From: Clusia tigrina
Taxonomy: Eukaryota > Arthropoda > Insecta > Diptera > Clusiidae
DNA: 64,000 nucleotides
Assembly: GCA_920105625.2 (NCBI GenBank)
Contig: OV050032.1
Coordinates: forward strand, 76,985,879 to 77,049,878
Direction: 5' to 3'
Shown here: positions 22,191-34,900 of the stretch, piece after piece
How the letters are laid out: each line of letters starts with the position of its first letter
How positions within the stretch are numbered: position 1 is the stretch's first letter
Notes under the pieces: model-generated
The model's database searches: none
What the model saw: the letters and a program-made list of their open reading frames with translations, nothing else
What the model was told of the DNA's origin: nothing
Translations under genes and position numbers: made by a program

Positions 22191-23337
22191 CTTAATTATG
22201 ACGAGGTCCAGCTCACATTGTACGATGTTGTTCACCTTTTGTGGGCAGGTCTTTATACCTTCCTTCGACAGTACAAAACCCAAGAATTCCACCTCAGTCA
22301 TGAAGAATTTCGATTTCTCTCGAGATGCCCTCATATTCGCGTCGTATAGCTTACCTAAGAGGAGGGGAACATCTCTGAAGTGACTATCCCTATTGGCAGA
22401 AAATATCAAAACGTCATCCATGTAGACGTAACACCATTTGCCGATTTCGTCACGCACAACATCGTCAATCGCTCGCTGGAAGATGCTGGGCGCATTCCTC
22501 AATCCCATGGGCAGGCGGCAGTATTCATACTGGCCGTTGTTGACGGAGAATGCTGTTTTTCCCTGTCTTCTTCTGCGAGCGCAATCTGGTAAAATCCATT
22601 TTTCAGGTCTACAAGGAAGAGCATTCCGATTTGCCTAAGTTGGACAAACTCACAGACGGGTCAGTTATGGGATATTTCTCGCTTTTGGTGACGTCATTGA
22701 GTCTCTTGAAATCAAGGACGACCCGTAGGTTTCGGACGCCCTGATCGTCTACGCCCTGCTCGTCTACGCCCTGCTCGTCTACGCCCTGCTCGTCTACGCC
22801 CTGCTCGTCTACGCCTTTTTTAGGGACCATCCACAGTGGATTATTGTACGGCGAGTAAGACTGCCGAATAATTCCCTCCCTGAGCATGGTCTCGATTTCG
22901 TTATTCACGAAGTCGGTACCGGCGATAGGATATGGGTAAGACTTGGCGTACACTGGCTGCCTACTCTCGGTTTCGATGGTTGCCACAACTCTTGTGTTAA
23001 ATAGGAGGCCTTCCTCCGGGTCGGCGAACGACCTGTCCAGCTCGGTTAGAAGCTGTTCCCGATCGTCCTTTCTGTCGGAGTCCCTTTGACATCCTTATGC
23101 ACGGCATTTATTTCCTGTCATGGGAATAACTAAATGACTTCGATGCCATTACGGTGGAGGAAGAGTCCCTTATTGAGATCTAGAGTGGTTTCAATTTCCG
23201 TATGGAATTCGAAGCCTAGGATAGCATCGAATGTGGTAAAGCCGGGAAGAACAAAAAATGCGGATTTCTCGTGTAACACCTCCATTTCAAACTTTGATTT
23301 AACTAAACTAATTCCCCCTGCAGATTTTACCCTAATT
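22191..23337 (-). pseudogene. pol: Errantivirus pol: protease end and N-terminal RT, unit 2
   Basis: Same truncated pol as unit 1, but with an additional break at about 22605-22615 (after FSTVDL), so the RT is split into 22609-22986 and a piece ending at 22508. YVYMDDVLIF and VEFLGFVLSKEG remain. The protease C-terminal part lies at about 23150-23337, up to the copia target duplication. RNase H and integrase are absent, as in unit 1. Confidence 0.8.
22738..22812 (-). repeat. 15-bp minisatellite inside RT, unit 2
   Basis: Five copies of the same 15-bp unit as at 8191-8265, encoding VDEQG repeats with one VDDQG. The variant copy is a different one from unit 1, so copy number has been stable while single bases changed. 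Confidence 0.9.
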
Positions 23338-23342
23338 GGGCG

Positions 23343-23517
23343 TGTTAAGAATATTTATCACATTATATCCCACTGTGTTTACCTCCAATAGTTCTACTGT
23401 ATTTACTTCCAATACTTCTTTACTTAAGTACACACATGCTACATGTACAAACATATGTATACTATTAATAAAGTTAGTTCTCTACAAACACTCAAACCTT
23501 TCGGTCTAGTTTTATCA
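23343..23517 (+). repeat. Copia 5' LTR, unit 2 (175 bp)
   Basis: Starts TGTTAAGAATATTTATCACA and ends GTTTTATCA. It differs from the 3' LTR at a handful of positions by eye, so the insertion is not brand new. Absent from unit 1. Confidence 0.9.
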
Positions 23518-23636
23518 GGTTATGGGCCCAGACACGAAAGTAAAGTTAAAGTAAAGTTTTTTTTTGGAAATTATCTGGACAGAACGTAAAGTTTTTGATA
23601 ATTGTTATTTAAAAAATTTAAATTAAAAAAAACAAC

Positions 23637-24761
23637 ATGGAAAGCAATTTGGCAAGAATTGAAAAATTAGAAAGAGCTGACCAATGGAATTTGTGGCGTT
23701 TTTAGATTAAGGTAATTCTGAACGCAGGTGACTTGTGGCAGTGTATATCTGATGAACCAATCACGGTAGCTGCGGGTACAAATGCCGGTACAGGAGCTGA
23801 TAATAAAACTGTAGGTGAACCCACGGGCGTGGTACGGGATGCGAAGTGGTTGAGAAGTGATAGCAAGGCTCAACAAATTATCGTATTGTCAGTTGGACAA
23901 CAACCACTTCAGCATATAATGAATTGCAAGACAGCAAAAGAAATGTGGCAAAAACTCGAAAACGTGTACGAATGTAAATCCGCGTCGACTGTACACAGGC
24001 TACAACAAAAATTCTACAGTTTTGAAAAATTTCTACAGTTTTGCTTGTGTCGCAGCTGAAGGATGTTGGTGAAGCTGTTTCATCATCAATGGTAATAACA
24101 AAAATATTGATGACTCTTCCTTCGAGTGTCTATCAGTTTTACAGTGCATGGGAGTCGACGAGCCCTGAGTAACAGACGTTAGAAAATTTAACAGCAAGAC
24201 TTGTGCTAGAAGAAGTTCGTATGAAGACCTTAGGCAAGGGCATGGATAGCGGCAATGCTCTTTTTGCAAACAAAAGGCACACTCACAAAAATTTGAAAAC
24301 AACAATAACAATGCAGATGGTAAGTCTGGAAGATGTTTTTATTGCAAAAAGCCAGGGCACTGGAAACGTAACTGTAAAGCAAGAAAGAAGCAAACTGGTG
24401 AAGATCAAATGAAAGGCAGTGCATTTGTGTGCGAAGCGGAGGCGGCAAAAAGCATAGACGAAAAAGACAAATGGTATGTGAATTCGGGCGCAAGCGACCA
24501 CATGACGAAAAACTAAAACTGGTTTGTCACTTACCAGCCATTTGATGTGGCTATGGATATTCGTTTGGGCAACAACAACACTATTAAAGCTTATGGCAGG
24601 GGTGCGATCAACATAAAATCGTACAACAACAACGAATGGATATGCAATCATTTAGCTAATGTGTTGTATGTACCAGAGCTTCGTTTGAATTTATTTTCGA
24701 CAATTAGCGCGATGGATAAAGGGCTTCAAATGACATCGAATCATCAACGATGTGTTTTCTA
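23637..24761 (+). pseudogene. gag: Copia gag and protease, unit 2 (broken)
   Basis: ATG at 23637. An in-frame TAG follows the first ~22 codons (WRF then stop), and further stops and shifts follow. Recognisable parts are a Gag segment (23733-24059), a CCHC knuckle (CFYCKKPGHWKRNC, about 24333-24375) and a protease with NSGASDHM near 24485. The protease aspartate is asparagine, as in unit 1, so the change predates the array. Confidence 0.7.
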
Positions 24762-24777
24762 AAAGAATGGAACTGCA

Positions 24778-27567
24778 GTGCTAGTGGGAGTTCGCGTTGA
24801 TAAATTTTACAAACTGATTATTAAAATTGATTTACTATCAAAACAAGTTGATAATTTTGTATACTATACGAAAAGTAACGTACGTCCTATAAGTGAATGG
24901 CACAACAAATTGGCGCATCAAAACTTAGATCACTGTAAACGATTTCTTAAAAAAATTGGCATGCCTTATTCCGATGAAGACGATAATTTTTGTGATGCTT
25001 GTGTTTTTGGAAAACAGCATCGAACGCCCTTTCCAATCAGTAAGAGCAAAACATCAGATGTTGGAGACATCCGCATTGTTCATGCGGATGTCTGTGGACC
25101 GATGGAGAAGATTTCAGTTGGTGGATCGAAATACTTTCTTTTGCTAAAAGATGATTTCTCGCATTATCGAAAAGTATATTTTATTGAAGAAAAAAGTGAA
25201 GTCTTAAAGTACTTGGAACGATACATTGGCGACGTTCAAATTGAAACGGGACGAAAAATCAAAATACTTCGTTCGGATAATGGACTTGAATTTATAAACA
25301 AAAATGTGGATTCACTACTGAGAAAAAATTGTATAACTCATCACAAAACGGTGCCATATAATCCAGAACAACCACAATTAGCAAGAACAATGATATATGC
25401 TAAGAATTTGGACAAAAAGTTTTGGGCGGAGGTTGTTAATTGTGCTGTATACGTATTAAAAAGAACAGGAACTAGTTCGCAAAAAGGAATAACACCTTTT
25501 GAGCTGTGGTTTGGTAAGCAACCTAAAATAGACAATTTGCACGTTTTCGGCACTGATGCATTTATTCATGTACCGAAGCAAAAGCGATTGAAATGGGATG
25601 CTAAATCCCAGTAAGGAATATTCGTTGGATATGCAGACGATATTAAGGGATTGAGAGTATACAATTCAAGAACAAACAAGGTGGAAATTTCTCGAGACGT
25701 CGCATTCAAAAATGAATTTGGAAAATCATCAGAAGCTGTGATGGTTTTATCTATTGAGGATGCAGAACAAAATGAAGAAATGGCGAATGGTATACAGCAT
25801 CAACAATCAGAATCTTTGGAGAACAGTGATGATGAGGTATTCTGTGAAAGTCTTCCATTCTCAGATATCGACGTGCCGGGTGCTGAACAAAGACCTGAAC
25901 CTGAGCAAAGTTTTATAAGTGACAGACTACGTAGTAAGTCGACGTACCTCGACGTAAACAACGGTAACCAGCATAGCCAATCTAAATCGCCTAACGCATT
26001 TGTAGCTGAGGGACACCTTTTTGTGGCGAGCAGCCAAACCCCAACGAATTATCAGCAAGCAAGAAGCTGCAAAGAAGCCAAAGAATGGAAACAGGCAATG
26101 GATGAGGAAATCAATTCACTCAATGGCAACAAAACGTGGTTTTTGACTGAACTACCAAAAGAAGCTAAAGTCATCAGCACAAGATGGGTATACACGATCA
26201 AAGATACTACTGAAAATGAAGAAAAACGATACAAAGCAAGATTAGTAGCTCGTGGATTTACTCAGGAATACGGGATTGATTATTTGGAGACTTTTAGTCC
26301 TGTGGCCAAGTTTACGTCAATAAGGGCTATCCTTTGTATAGCGGCAACGGAACAATTGAAATTGAAGCAGTTTGACATCAAAACAGCTTTTTTGTACTGT
26401 GACATCCAGGAAGATATTTACGTTCATCAACCTAAAGGATATTCAGACAACACGGGGCGAGTTTGTAAATTGCTGAAAAGTTTATATGGTTTAAAACAAG
26501 CCTCAAGATGTTGAAATAAGACTTTTTCAACAATGCTTAAAAAATTCAGTCTGGTGGCAAGTAAAGCTGATAATTGCGTCTTCACTAACAAAGCTGGTAC
26601 AAAAAGATTGCTAATGGCTATTTACATCGAAGATGGGCTAGTTGCGGCAGAAGATGAGGCAGACATAGATAAGCTTTTAGCATTCCTAAAGCATTCATTC
26701 AGCATAAAAGTGTTCGAGGCTAGACATTTCCTTGGACTAGAAATTAGACAGTTGGTAGATGGCAGTCTACATGTAAACCAACATGGTTATGTCGAAAAGT
26801 TAATGAAGAAGTTCAACATGGATCAAGCCGATCCAGTTAGTACGCCCTGCGATATTTCGACAACTGGGCTAACATTAGCTGATGGTGCAGCAGTGTCGAG
26901 CTATCCGTATAGACAGGCGGTTGGTAGTTTGATGTATTTAATGCTAGCAACGAGGCCAGACATAAGTTTTGCCGTTGGGTACGCTAGCAGATACCTGGAA
27001 AACCCGACAAATGCACATGTGAATGTCGTAAAGCGAATTTTCAAATAATTGAATGGCACAAAAGGGTATGGTATACTTTTTCCTACAAAAGATTCCTTTG
27101 TTTTAAATTGTTTTAGCGATGCCGACTATGCTGGTGACGTCACTACAAGGAAATAAACCAGTGGAGTTGTTATTATGATGGGTTCAATGTGCATTGCATG
27201 GGCATCACAGAGACAACGCTGCGTTGCATTGTCTACTACCGAATCTGAATTTGTGGCAAGCTGCCAGGCCGTGAAAGAGCTTATGTGGATAAAACAACTT
27301 TTACGTGATATACTTCCTGACGAATACCCAGAGACTAATCTGAATATGAACAATCAAGCAGCTATTCGATTAATTAAAAATCCAGAATATCATAAGCGAA
27401 CAAAACATATTGATGTGAAATTTAATTTTATTAGAGAAGAATATGAAAACAATCTGTTTAATATTAATTATGTTTCATCAAATCAGCAAGTGGCAGATAT
27501 TTTTACAAAGCCCTTAGTAAAAGAAAAATGTGTGCGTTTTAGACAACTCATGAATATTATTGAATAA
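24778..27567 (+). pseudogene. pol: Copia integrase, RT and RNase H, unit 2 (broken)
   Basis: Integrase (24778-25614) has HADVCGP and RSDNGLEF, but the glutamate-bearing segment after PYNPEQ is missing. RT is split: 25651-26514 (ends in TGA after LKQASRC) and 26533-27048 (active site YIEDG; it retains the 165 bp lost from unit 1, with FLGLEI and TPCDIS). A TAA at 27046-27048 and a TAA in RK-TSG near 27154 precede RNase H (27175-27567). In RNase H the NMDNQAA aspartate is asparagine (NMNNQAA), unlike unit 1. All four enzymes are thus damaged at or near the active site. Confidence 0.8.
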
Positions 27568-27669
27568 AAAAAAAAACTAAGATATTAATGAATCCTAAAA
27601 AGAAAAGGAAAAAAATTTTTTTGATTTAAAATTTTCATATTAAAATGAAATTTATGATAAAAGTGGGAG

Positions 27670-27844
27670 TGTAAAGAATATTTATAACATTATATCCCAC
27701 TGTGTTTACCTCCAATACTTATACTGTATTTACTTCCAATACTTCTTTACTTAAGTACACACATGCTACATGTACAAACATATGTATACTATTAATAAAG
27801 TTAGTTCTCTACAAACACTCAAACCTTTCGGTCTAGTTTTATCT
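27670..27844 (+). repeat. Copia 3' LTR, unit 2 (175 bp)
   Basis: Starts TGTAAAGAATATTTATAACA and ends GTTTTATCT, with the final CA changed to CT. It is followed by the target duplication GGGCG. A purine-rich AAAAGTGGGAG precedes it as polypurine tract. Confidence 0.9.
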
Positions 27845-27849
27845 GGGCG

Positions 27850-29003
27850 GTTTACCGGCTTCACCCCCTGAAGAATATCAAGCTCTTTAATGTAGTTCTT
27901 GCCAGACCCGGTGTCAATCAAGAACTTAAGGGGGTGGTCGTACAGTGTCATTGAGAGGTATGGTAGGGAGGATCGCCCAAGTCTAAAAAATTAACCTCGT
28001 CGATATTTTCCCCCAATCTAGAGTCGTTCATTCTGGCTTGTGGTGGGTGAGGGCCCTTTCGCCTATTGCGACGACGCATGAGCCCTTGCCTTGCCGTCAT
28101 GTCGGCCTCGGGGTCCTGTTCTTTTGGAACCATCACGTGATTTACCCTATGGTATTTATTCGTCTGCGTCGCATCAGGGCTATTCAGGGGTCTCTTGAAG
28201 GTCCTGAACGCGTTATTTGACGCCGAATGCCCATCCTGCTGGTGCTGACCGGATGAATTAGACGGATGGAAGGGTTCGAATGACCTCCTAGGGTTATTCG
28301 GCTGACCGCTGAAGGCGGGTCTACCGAAGGGTTGTCTCTGTTGCGTACCCTGAGATGTTGGGTAGGCTGCTCGAGAAGTGGAAGGTCCTTCAATTCCCAG
28401 TGGCGCTCCATATCCGGGTAACGCTTGCCTCTGGCTCGCCCATTGACGACCATCTCGTGGTGGCCGCGGCTCCCGCATTGGTAGCGTATCAAAGTATGGT
28501 GAACGAAACGACCCCTCCTGCTGCCTTGGGTTTGACCACTGTGCGATTCTGTCAGTCTGTGCGCGTGCTTGGTTCTCCTCTAGCTCAAGAGTGTATCTGC
28601 TTCCCCCACTATTATGCCACGAATTAAGTGCACCGCCTGGTAATGTTTGGTGGTACCTTCCAAGCGGTCAAACGGGTCATAAGCGCTTTGAGCAGCCCGT
28701 CGCCAGGAGGCGTACTGTGCTCGGCTACCTCCGAATTCCCTTAGGGCCTGTATCAGAACCAAAGATTCGTCAGACCCCGAGTCGGCGTTGAACACCACGT
28801 CTCTGTACGGCTCAACAATGGAGGCAGTCTGCTTCAGGGAATGGATCCCAGGCGGAGTTCCTCAATGAGCTTCAAGCTCTCGTTGAAGCGACGCTCACCA
28901 TCTTTGGCCACGGCAGTCAGGGTGGTGTTCAAGAGTGCCCTATAGAAGGATACCCCCTGGGAAGTACCCCCAAAACTCAGGTGCTCCCGCCTCAGCAAAC
29001 GGA
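27850..29003 (-). pseudogene. gag: Errantivirus gag and protease start, unit 2
   Basis: Fullest gag of the array. The protease start (27850-27951, FLIDTGSGKNYI) is cut by copia. The Gag C-terminal region is open at 27948-28478: proline/arginine/glutamine-rich, with an RRRNRRKG basic run, ending VNFLDLGDPPYHTSQ. Further upstream pieces (28580-28798 and on to about 29003) are in other frames. About 230 bp at 28775-29003 are present here and deleted in unit 1. Errantivirus Gag proteins usually lack CCHC knuckles, and none is seen. Confidence 0.7.
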
Positions 29004-29520
29004 CAATCCCCACTATGCATTTTCTAAATTGGATTCTATTAAGTCACGGGTTGTGCGATTATTACAGGAAAAATCGTATAACTATAAATTGCAACAAAAA
29101 ATGGTTTAACAATATCTTACAGTACTAGTAGAGGAGCTGATGTCTTCATTACTCTGCTGATAGCTGCTGCTGTATCCGGTAGGACTGCTCAGATTAGTTG
29201 TCGTAGATTTTAACGAGAGGTACCTAGATTAGGCTGCATGTTGACGTTTACGACGGCGTAATCGCTTATCTTTAATTTAGTTTATATGCAGTCTTACTGA
29301 CCTGGAGGGTCCCGTACGAATCGCAGATTTCAGACTCTTTTTTTAAATTTATTATCTTTCAACCTGGAGGGTCCCGTAGGAGTCGCAGATTTCAGATTTC
29401 TTTTTATGGTGCGATGGTTTTAAATGGCGCTACCGGTCAAGGTAGTCCGTGCACCGCCTATATTTTGCTGCACTAAACCCTCTCCAAGGGTTGGTTTCTT
29501 GAGACCACGACTTTTTCGCG
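29004..29520 (-). other. Errantivirus leader, unit 2
   Basis: About 520 bp of untranslated leader between gag and the primer-binding site. It holds two direct repeats at 29300-29335 and 29362-29397. The bases next to the primer site match the plus-strand copy at 49744-49825. Confidence 0.65.
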
Positions 29521-29538
29521 GTCCCTGCTCGGGCGCCA
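29521..29538 (-). promoter_or_regulatory. Primer-binding site of unit 2
   Basis: The minus strand reads TGGCGCCCGAGCAGGGAC directly inside the LTR. It resembles the tRNA-Lys-type primer sites of retroviruses, but the exact tRNA is not established here. The same 18 bases occur at 49726-49743 and in the Gag-only element at 55827-55844. Unit 1 has lost its copy. Confidence 0.75.
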
Positions 29539-30406
29539 ATTAATAGATTAGCTCTTCCTGCTGCTGGCTAGGCCAGACGCGTCAGTCCTGCGAACGCTAA
29601 GGCGTGCGGTCTGACGGTGAAGGAAGGTGTCACAGCGACAGCGGCGATCGTCAATCAAAACAGTTATTTGCGATAACAATTAGATTTTTATTCACTAATG
29701 TATTTACAAATAGTTCACAATTTAGTTTATTATTTCGAGTTTACAATTTCATTTTATTATTTTGAATTTAATTTAATTCACAATTCCAATTTTATTTTAC
29801 TATTTAAACAACCAGCTAGAATTCACAATTCCAATTTTTATTGTTATTTAAATGTTTAATTGACTGGTTTTAACCGCACAACCGTATTCTTTCTAACTCC
29901 CAATAGAACTGAACTATTCCCAAATTCTGAGTTTGTCACGAAACCTCGGTTCGGAGGCCTACGTGACCTAAAGTGTCGCGACAGCAAACATCAACGCTCG
30001 CACAGTTTGGGTTCCCACCATTTTCGCTTTCCGGTGCATCGACCGATCGCGCCCGATTTCACCGAATGCACTTGATCGATGCAGAATCAGTGAAATGCAG
30101 GTAATCGAACTGCAGCACCGTCGTTTGGGTGCTTTGGGGCGGAAGTCTGACCGTTGCGAATACCTTAGAGCGAGGTGCATTGAACGATGGATGTCCCACA
30201 CGCGCATGGTGGACGGACAGACGGACAACTTGCACACGCGAGATGGACGGACGTCTTGCACGCGCAAGCAAAAGTTGACACTGATGGATAGTCAACTTGT
30301 ACGGGCTTTGTACGGGCACATGAAGCGTAGAGTTGACGTTGACGGATCGACAACTTGTACGCGCACATGACGTGCCGGTGGAAAGCCACAATGCACCCCA
30401 CTAACT
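29539..30406 (-). repeat. Complete 868-bp errantivirus-type LTR shared by units 2 and 3
   Basis: On the minus strand it runs from AGTTAG at 30406, just after a polypurine tract (30407-30419), to TTAAT at 29539, just before the primer-binding site (29521-29538). AGTTA-type starts are usual for gypsy-like errantiviruses. In the array this single LTR serves as the 3' LTR of unit 3 and the 5' LTR of unit 2, as expected if units were added by recombination between LTRs. Confidence 0.8.
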
Positions 30407-30416
30407 CCTCCCCCTC

Positions 30417-31920
30417 TTAAGCGCAGCCGTCCTCGGCTGACGGTGCAGGCGGGCCGGTAGGTCTGTTGGAGCGCCAATTCCTAATGAATTGGAGCACCCT
30501 TAGGTTATTTTGAGCCTCTTTGTTTCTCTTTCTAGATTTGCAGGCCCAAACGATTATGACTAATGCTAGCAAGGCCACGGTTATAGCCCCTGCTATGATC
30601 AGGTTCTGCAGTGACATAGCCACGACCTAGTTGCGTACCGTGTTTATTTGGTCGAGATTAACTTCATTGAGCTCGCGCAAATAAGGGAGGGATAACACCG
30701 ACGTGAAATCAGTAAGATTCACTGTATGGAAAGAAGGAATACCCGCCCTCAGTGAAGGTGTCCTTTTGGGATTTATGTAGGAGGTGCCGTTAATAAGAAC
30801 TTCCGAATCGAACGTTATTAGCACAGTTCCATTCACCTTTACGGGCGCCCTCTTCGATACCTCGATTATGGGGGGTTGGCTTCTTAAAAGTATGACTCCG
30901 TCGTCGATAATCTGAAGAGGGGGCGTGTCGTGGGCTGGAACCGAGTTGCAAGATGAAGAAAAGTTGTTCGCTAAGCGACTATCGCAGGTGTCGGAAGGGT
31001 TGCGCTCGCAAAACCACATCGTCTTGTCGAATGGTTTGCAAGTTAAACTGGGCAGGAAAGTTCTGTCACAGTTAGCTAAAACAGACGAGCCCAATGACAG
31101 GACAAATTTATTCTCTTTGACGACAGGGAATACTAACGTACGCTCGTAGACTCCATCCAAAATTGGATATTTGACCAGGAAGTACAGCTCTGTCTCGCTC
31201 TGGTACAGTGAAATATTCGAGACAGCTATAATGCTCATCACCGTCACATTCCCCGAGTGCTCCTCCCTTACTAGCTCCACCACCTCACGGGCGTCCAATT
31301 ATGTGGGATTTACGACGTTTAACCTAGCCATCGCGATAGAATTCAGGAGGTTATTTAATTCCATCATGATCACCCTATTGCGGCTGGTCACCAAAGAGAA
31401 CAGGCTGGCTGTGTCGAGCCTATCCCGTTTGGTGGCTCTCATGAGCTCGTTCCCGGCGTGGCTTAGGTGCCGAATTTGATCCAGCATTACTGTATTGATG
31501 TGTATTTGTTGCCCGTGTGATGCGATTGCCGGTCCTGAGTGCGCGTCAGAGCTTGGAAGTCATTGGCATCGGGAGAGCCGGCAATGAATTTTAAAGCCGA
31601 ACCCAATATGTCAATGCCGCGGGCATCTCTATGATGAACTTGAATCAGCTGCAGTAAGCGGTTGATCTCCTCTATGTCAGCTTCAATTAGTTTCCTCATG
31701 TGGGATTCCGGGAAGTATTGAAGGATATTTTCCGACTGTTCAACCTTTCCCCAATACTCCGACAAGTTGGTGGCGTGACGCAAATACCCGTGGTCCGTAA
31801 ACAAGGCTACTTTTCCTCCGGTGACAGGCACATAATAGGAATGGTTGTAATCATGGATGCTGCAGTGCATGTCATGCAGACCCAATAGTAACCTGCAACG
31901 ATGTGGTTGAAGTTTCGTGG
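30417..31920 (-). pseudogene. env: Errantivirus-like env, unit 3 (broken)
   Basis: Third copy, with the same in-frame stops (30627-30629 and 31299-31301) and the same frame change near 31487. The part upstream of the frame change (31487-31885) is open and includes the conserved cleavage/fusion region. A few amino-acid replacements distinguish it from units 1 and 2, for example a serine for proline and an alanine for serine in the cysteine-containing ectodomain. Confidence 0.75.
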
Positions 31921-34900
31921 ATGGTAATGGTAATGGTTGTACGGGTTAGGCTAAGGCCTTTATGCACTGCGACCAACTTGATCTATTATGCGCCCCTTCG
32001 TACTTAATTATTTAGTATACTTAGTATGTCAAGGAATCGAACCAACTCCTTTGGAGAGCATTTGAAGGTCTTCATCTTCTAGTATATAGGAACCTAAGAT
32101 CCTGTGTCTCCTGTGGCCTAATGCATCACAGTTGGTGATTAAGTGTCCCATAGACTCCTCTTCATCACAGTAGAATCTGCAAATGCTCGTGCTAGATATA
32201 CCTATTTTGTGTGTGTTGCAGGCGAAGTGGCCTGTTAATGCTCCAGAGAGTAATCCAAGGCATTTTTTGTTTAAGGTAAGAGCGATGTTTGCTCTATTTG
32301 CGTCAAAGCTCAGGAATTTTTTGGAGTGATTGAGGCCGTCAATACCATTCCAATATTCACTGATTTTATGTTGGATCCATTTTTTGGTCTCTTGTTTTAT
32401 GTTGTTTTTATTAAAGCCAAAGAAGGGGGTGGGTCCAATAAATGATCCTTCAGCCCCTTTTTTGGCATAAAGGCCTGCCTTTTCGTTACCTTCGTGTCCT
32501 TCGTGTCCTGGCACCCAAATCAGAGAGACCTGATAGTGGATGGCCAGTTCGTTGAGTGCGTTGTTACACTCTATAAGGACTTTTGAAGTAAACGTGTAGC
32601 TTTTAAGAGCTTTGAGGACTGATTGACTGTCTGAGAGTATTTTAATTTTCACTCCTTTATGTCCTCTTTTAGAAAAGATTTCCACTGTTTCCATTATAGC
32701 ATAGAGCTCCGCATGGAAAATCGTGGTATCTGCACTTAGGGTTATTGATTTGTGTGCTCTAGGTCCCACTACTCCTGCTCCTACCCCCTGGAGCGTTTTG
32801 GATCCATCTGTATACCATTTTTGCGATTCATCGTGTAGCCATGTTGGGCTATCGTTCCACTCCTCCCTTGATGGGAATATGACATTGTACCTCATGGTGA
32901 AATTGAGTACTAAGTCTGTGTGGTCACTTGCCTGGGTCATATGAGTAGCATCTTTGACCAAATTTAGAATTTCTAGGTGTCCAGTGAGATTTGCTAGTTT
33001 GAATTTTTCAATTGTATGGATTGAGAGTGCTTGCCTTGCAGCTTCCTCTTGGTGCTAAATTTAACAGCGCTTCCATGCCAGCAGTTGGGGTAGTTCTCAT
33101 AGCCCCTGTGATGCTTAGGATTGCCAGCCTTTGTAATTTGCACAGTTTTAATATGGCTGTTGTTTGTTTTGTTTTTCCCCACCATACCAATGCCCCATAT
33201 AGTATGATGGGTCTAACCATTTGGGTGTATATCCAGAAGGTCATTTTGGGGCTCAGACCCCAGGATTTTCCCAGAAGTTTTTTTGTAGTCCAACCGATAT
33301 TGTGTCTAAGGCATCTTGCATCAGGTCTCCAATAGTCCTTTCATGATTGCCTTAGATTATTATAGATATGTCATCTGCATATCCAATTGTTTTGTATCCT
33401 TTATTATTAAGGATCTGTATTAGGTTATCAACTAGTATGGACCATAGCAGTGGTTATTATTACTCCTCCCTGTGGCCATCCCTTTACCGCTTTAACATTC
33501 ATGTTAACTTGCCCTAAAGAGGCTGTGATTATTCTTTGGTTTGGCATATTGCTTACCCATTTTACTATTGCGGGATCTGCTCCCCTGTTGGAGAGTGCCA
33601 GTTCTATTGCTTGAAAGTTCGCATTGTCGAAAGCGCCCTCAATGTCCATGAATGCACAGAGGGCTACCTCCTTTAGGCCTAGTGCATTTTCAATATCGTG
33701 AACAATTGTGTGCATTGCTGTGACTGTAGATTTCCCTTTTTGATAAGCAAATTGTAGCTTATGTAGTGGAGTATTAGAGGTTACCTCCTCTCTTAGGTAG
33801 CAGTCCAATATCTTTTCCATGGTTTTTAACATGAAGGACGTTAGACTGATTGGCCTGTAGGATTTGGGAGATTCAGGGGGTTTATTTCCACCCTTTGGTA
33901 GGAATATAGCCTTGACCTCTCGCCAAACCCTAGGAACATATCCCAATATTAAACTAGATCTAAAGATTTGAACCAAAATTTGTATTAATCTCCTGGTCCC
34001 TTTTGAAAGTAGGGCTGGAAATACACCATCAGGTCCGGGTGATTTGTAGGGTTTAAACGAGTTGATTGCCCATTCAACCCTTTCAAATTTTACTATTCTG
34101 CAGATGGTAGAGTTTCTTGCCCTGTAGCGATTGTACGCTGACACCCCATGAGCGTTGTCGCTGGTTGTTTTAGGCCGGCAATCAGGGAAATGAGTTTCAA
34201 GAAGAAGCTCTAGTGTATCATTAAAAGTGTTTGTGAAAGTACCATCCGGTGCCTTTAGAGTGCCAATTGGATTAATTACCCCCTTGGACAGTGATTTTTG
34301 TATCCTGGCTGTCGTTGGGACATCTTTAAGTTCTTCACAGAAGTTTTTCCATGAGTTCCTTTTTGATTTCCTCAGTTCCTTGTTGTATAGTGTCAGGGAT
34401 TTCTTATATTTCTCCCATGTTTTGTATTTCTTTACGTCATTGAATTTAGACCTTGCTATTTGACGCAAATTAGCTAGTTCTTTGTTCCACTAAGGGACCC
34501 TCTTCGTTGAGGTTTTTGTCTTGAGTGGACGACATTCGTGATATGAGGATATAATGGAGTCAGTCAGAGCTTCAACTGATGCATCCAATTCCTCTGTCGA
34601 TCTTATGTGAAGCATGCTTCTGGTTAGCTTAGTTTCTAAGCACTCTGAGTATTTATCCCAGTTTGTTGATTTAGGGCTTCTATAGAGCATTACGCTCTTA
34701 TTTAACCCCATGATTTCAAAGAGAATATATTTATGATCAGACATTGAGTCCTCATCAGAGACTCTCCAGTTCGTGATCATATCAGGTGAATTATTTGTTA
34801 TGAGTGTTAAGTCGAGAACCTCTTGTCGTATGGAATTTTCAAAGGTGGGTTTATTGCCCCTGTTTGCAATAGCTATGTTAGTTTGTAGTAAAAATTCTAG

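Larger units (their letters stand above)
23338..27849 (+). mobile_element. Copia-type LTR element in unit 2, both LTRs and target duplication
   Basis: Complete insertion of 4502 bp (23343-27844) flanked by the 5-bp direct repeat GGGCG (23338-23342 and 27845-27849), inside the errantivirus protease. Five bases is the usual copia target duplication. LTRs are 175 bp each. The primer-binding site GGTTATGGGCCCAG (23518-23531) matches that of Drosophila copia, which primes from an internal fragment of initiator tRNA-Met. Confidence 0.9.
14573..29737 (-). mobile_element. Unit 2 of tandem composite errantivirus array
   Basis: The most complete copy. It holds env remains (15252-16748), a full-span LOA/I-type LINE (16749 to about 22190), truncated pol (about 22190-23337), a copia element with both LTRs (23343-27844), gag (27850-29003), leader (29004-29520) and a primer-binding site (29521-29538). 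The nested insertions occupy the same bases as in unit 1, so the units descend from one composite rather than from independent insertions. The unit is about 600 bp longer than unit 1, mainly because unit 1 carries deletions. Confidence 0.85.
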
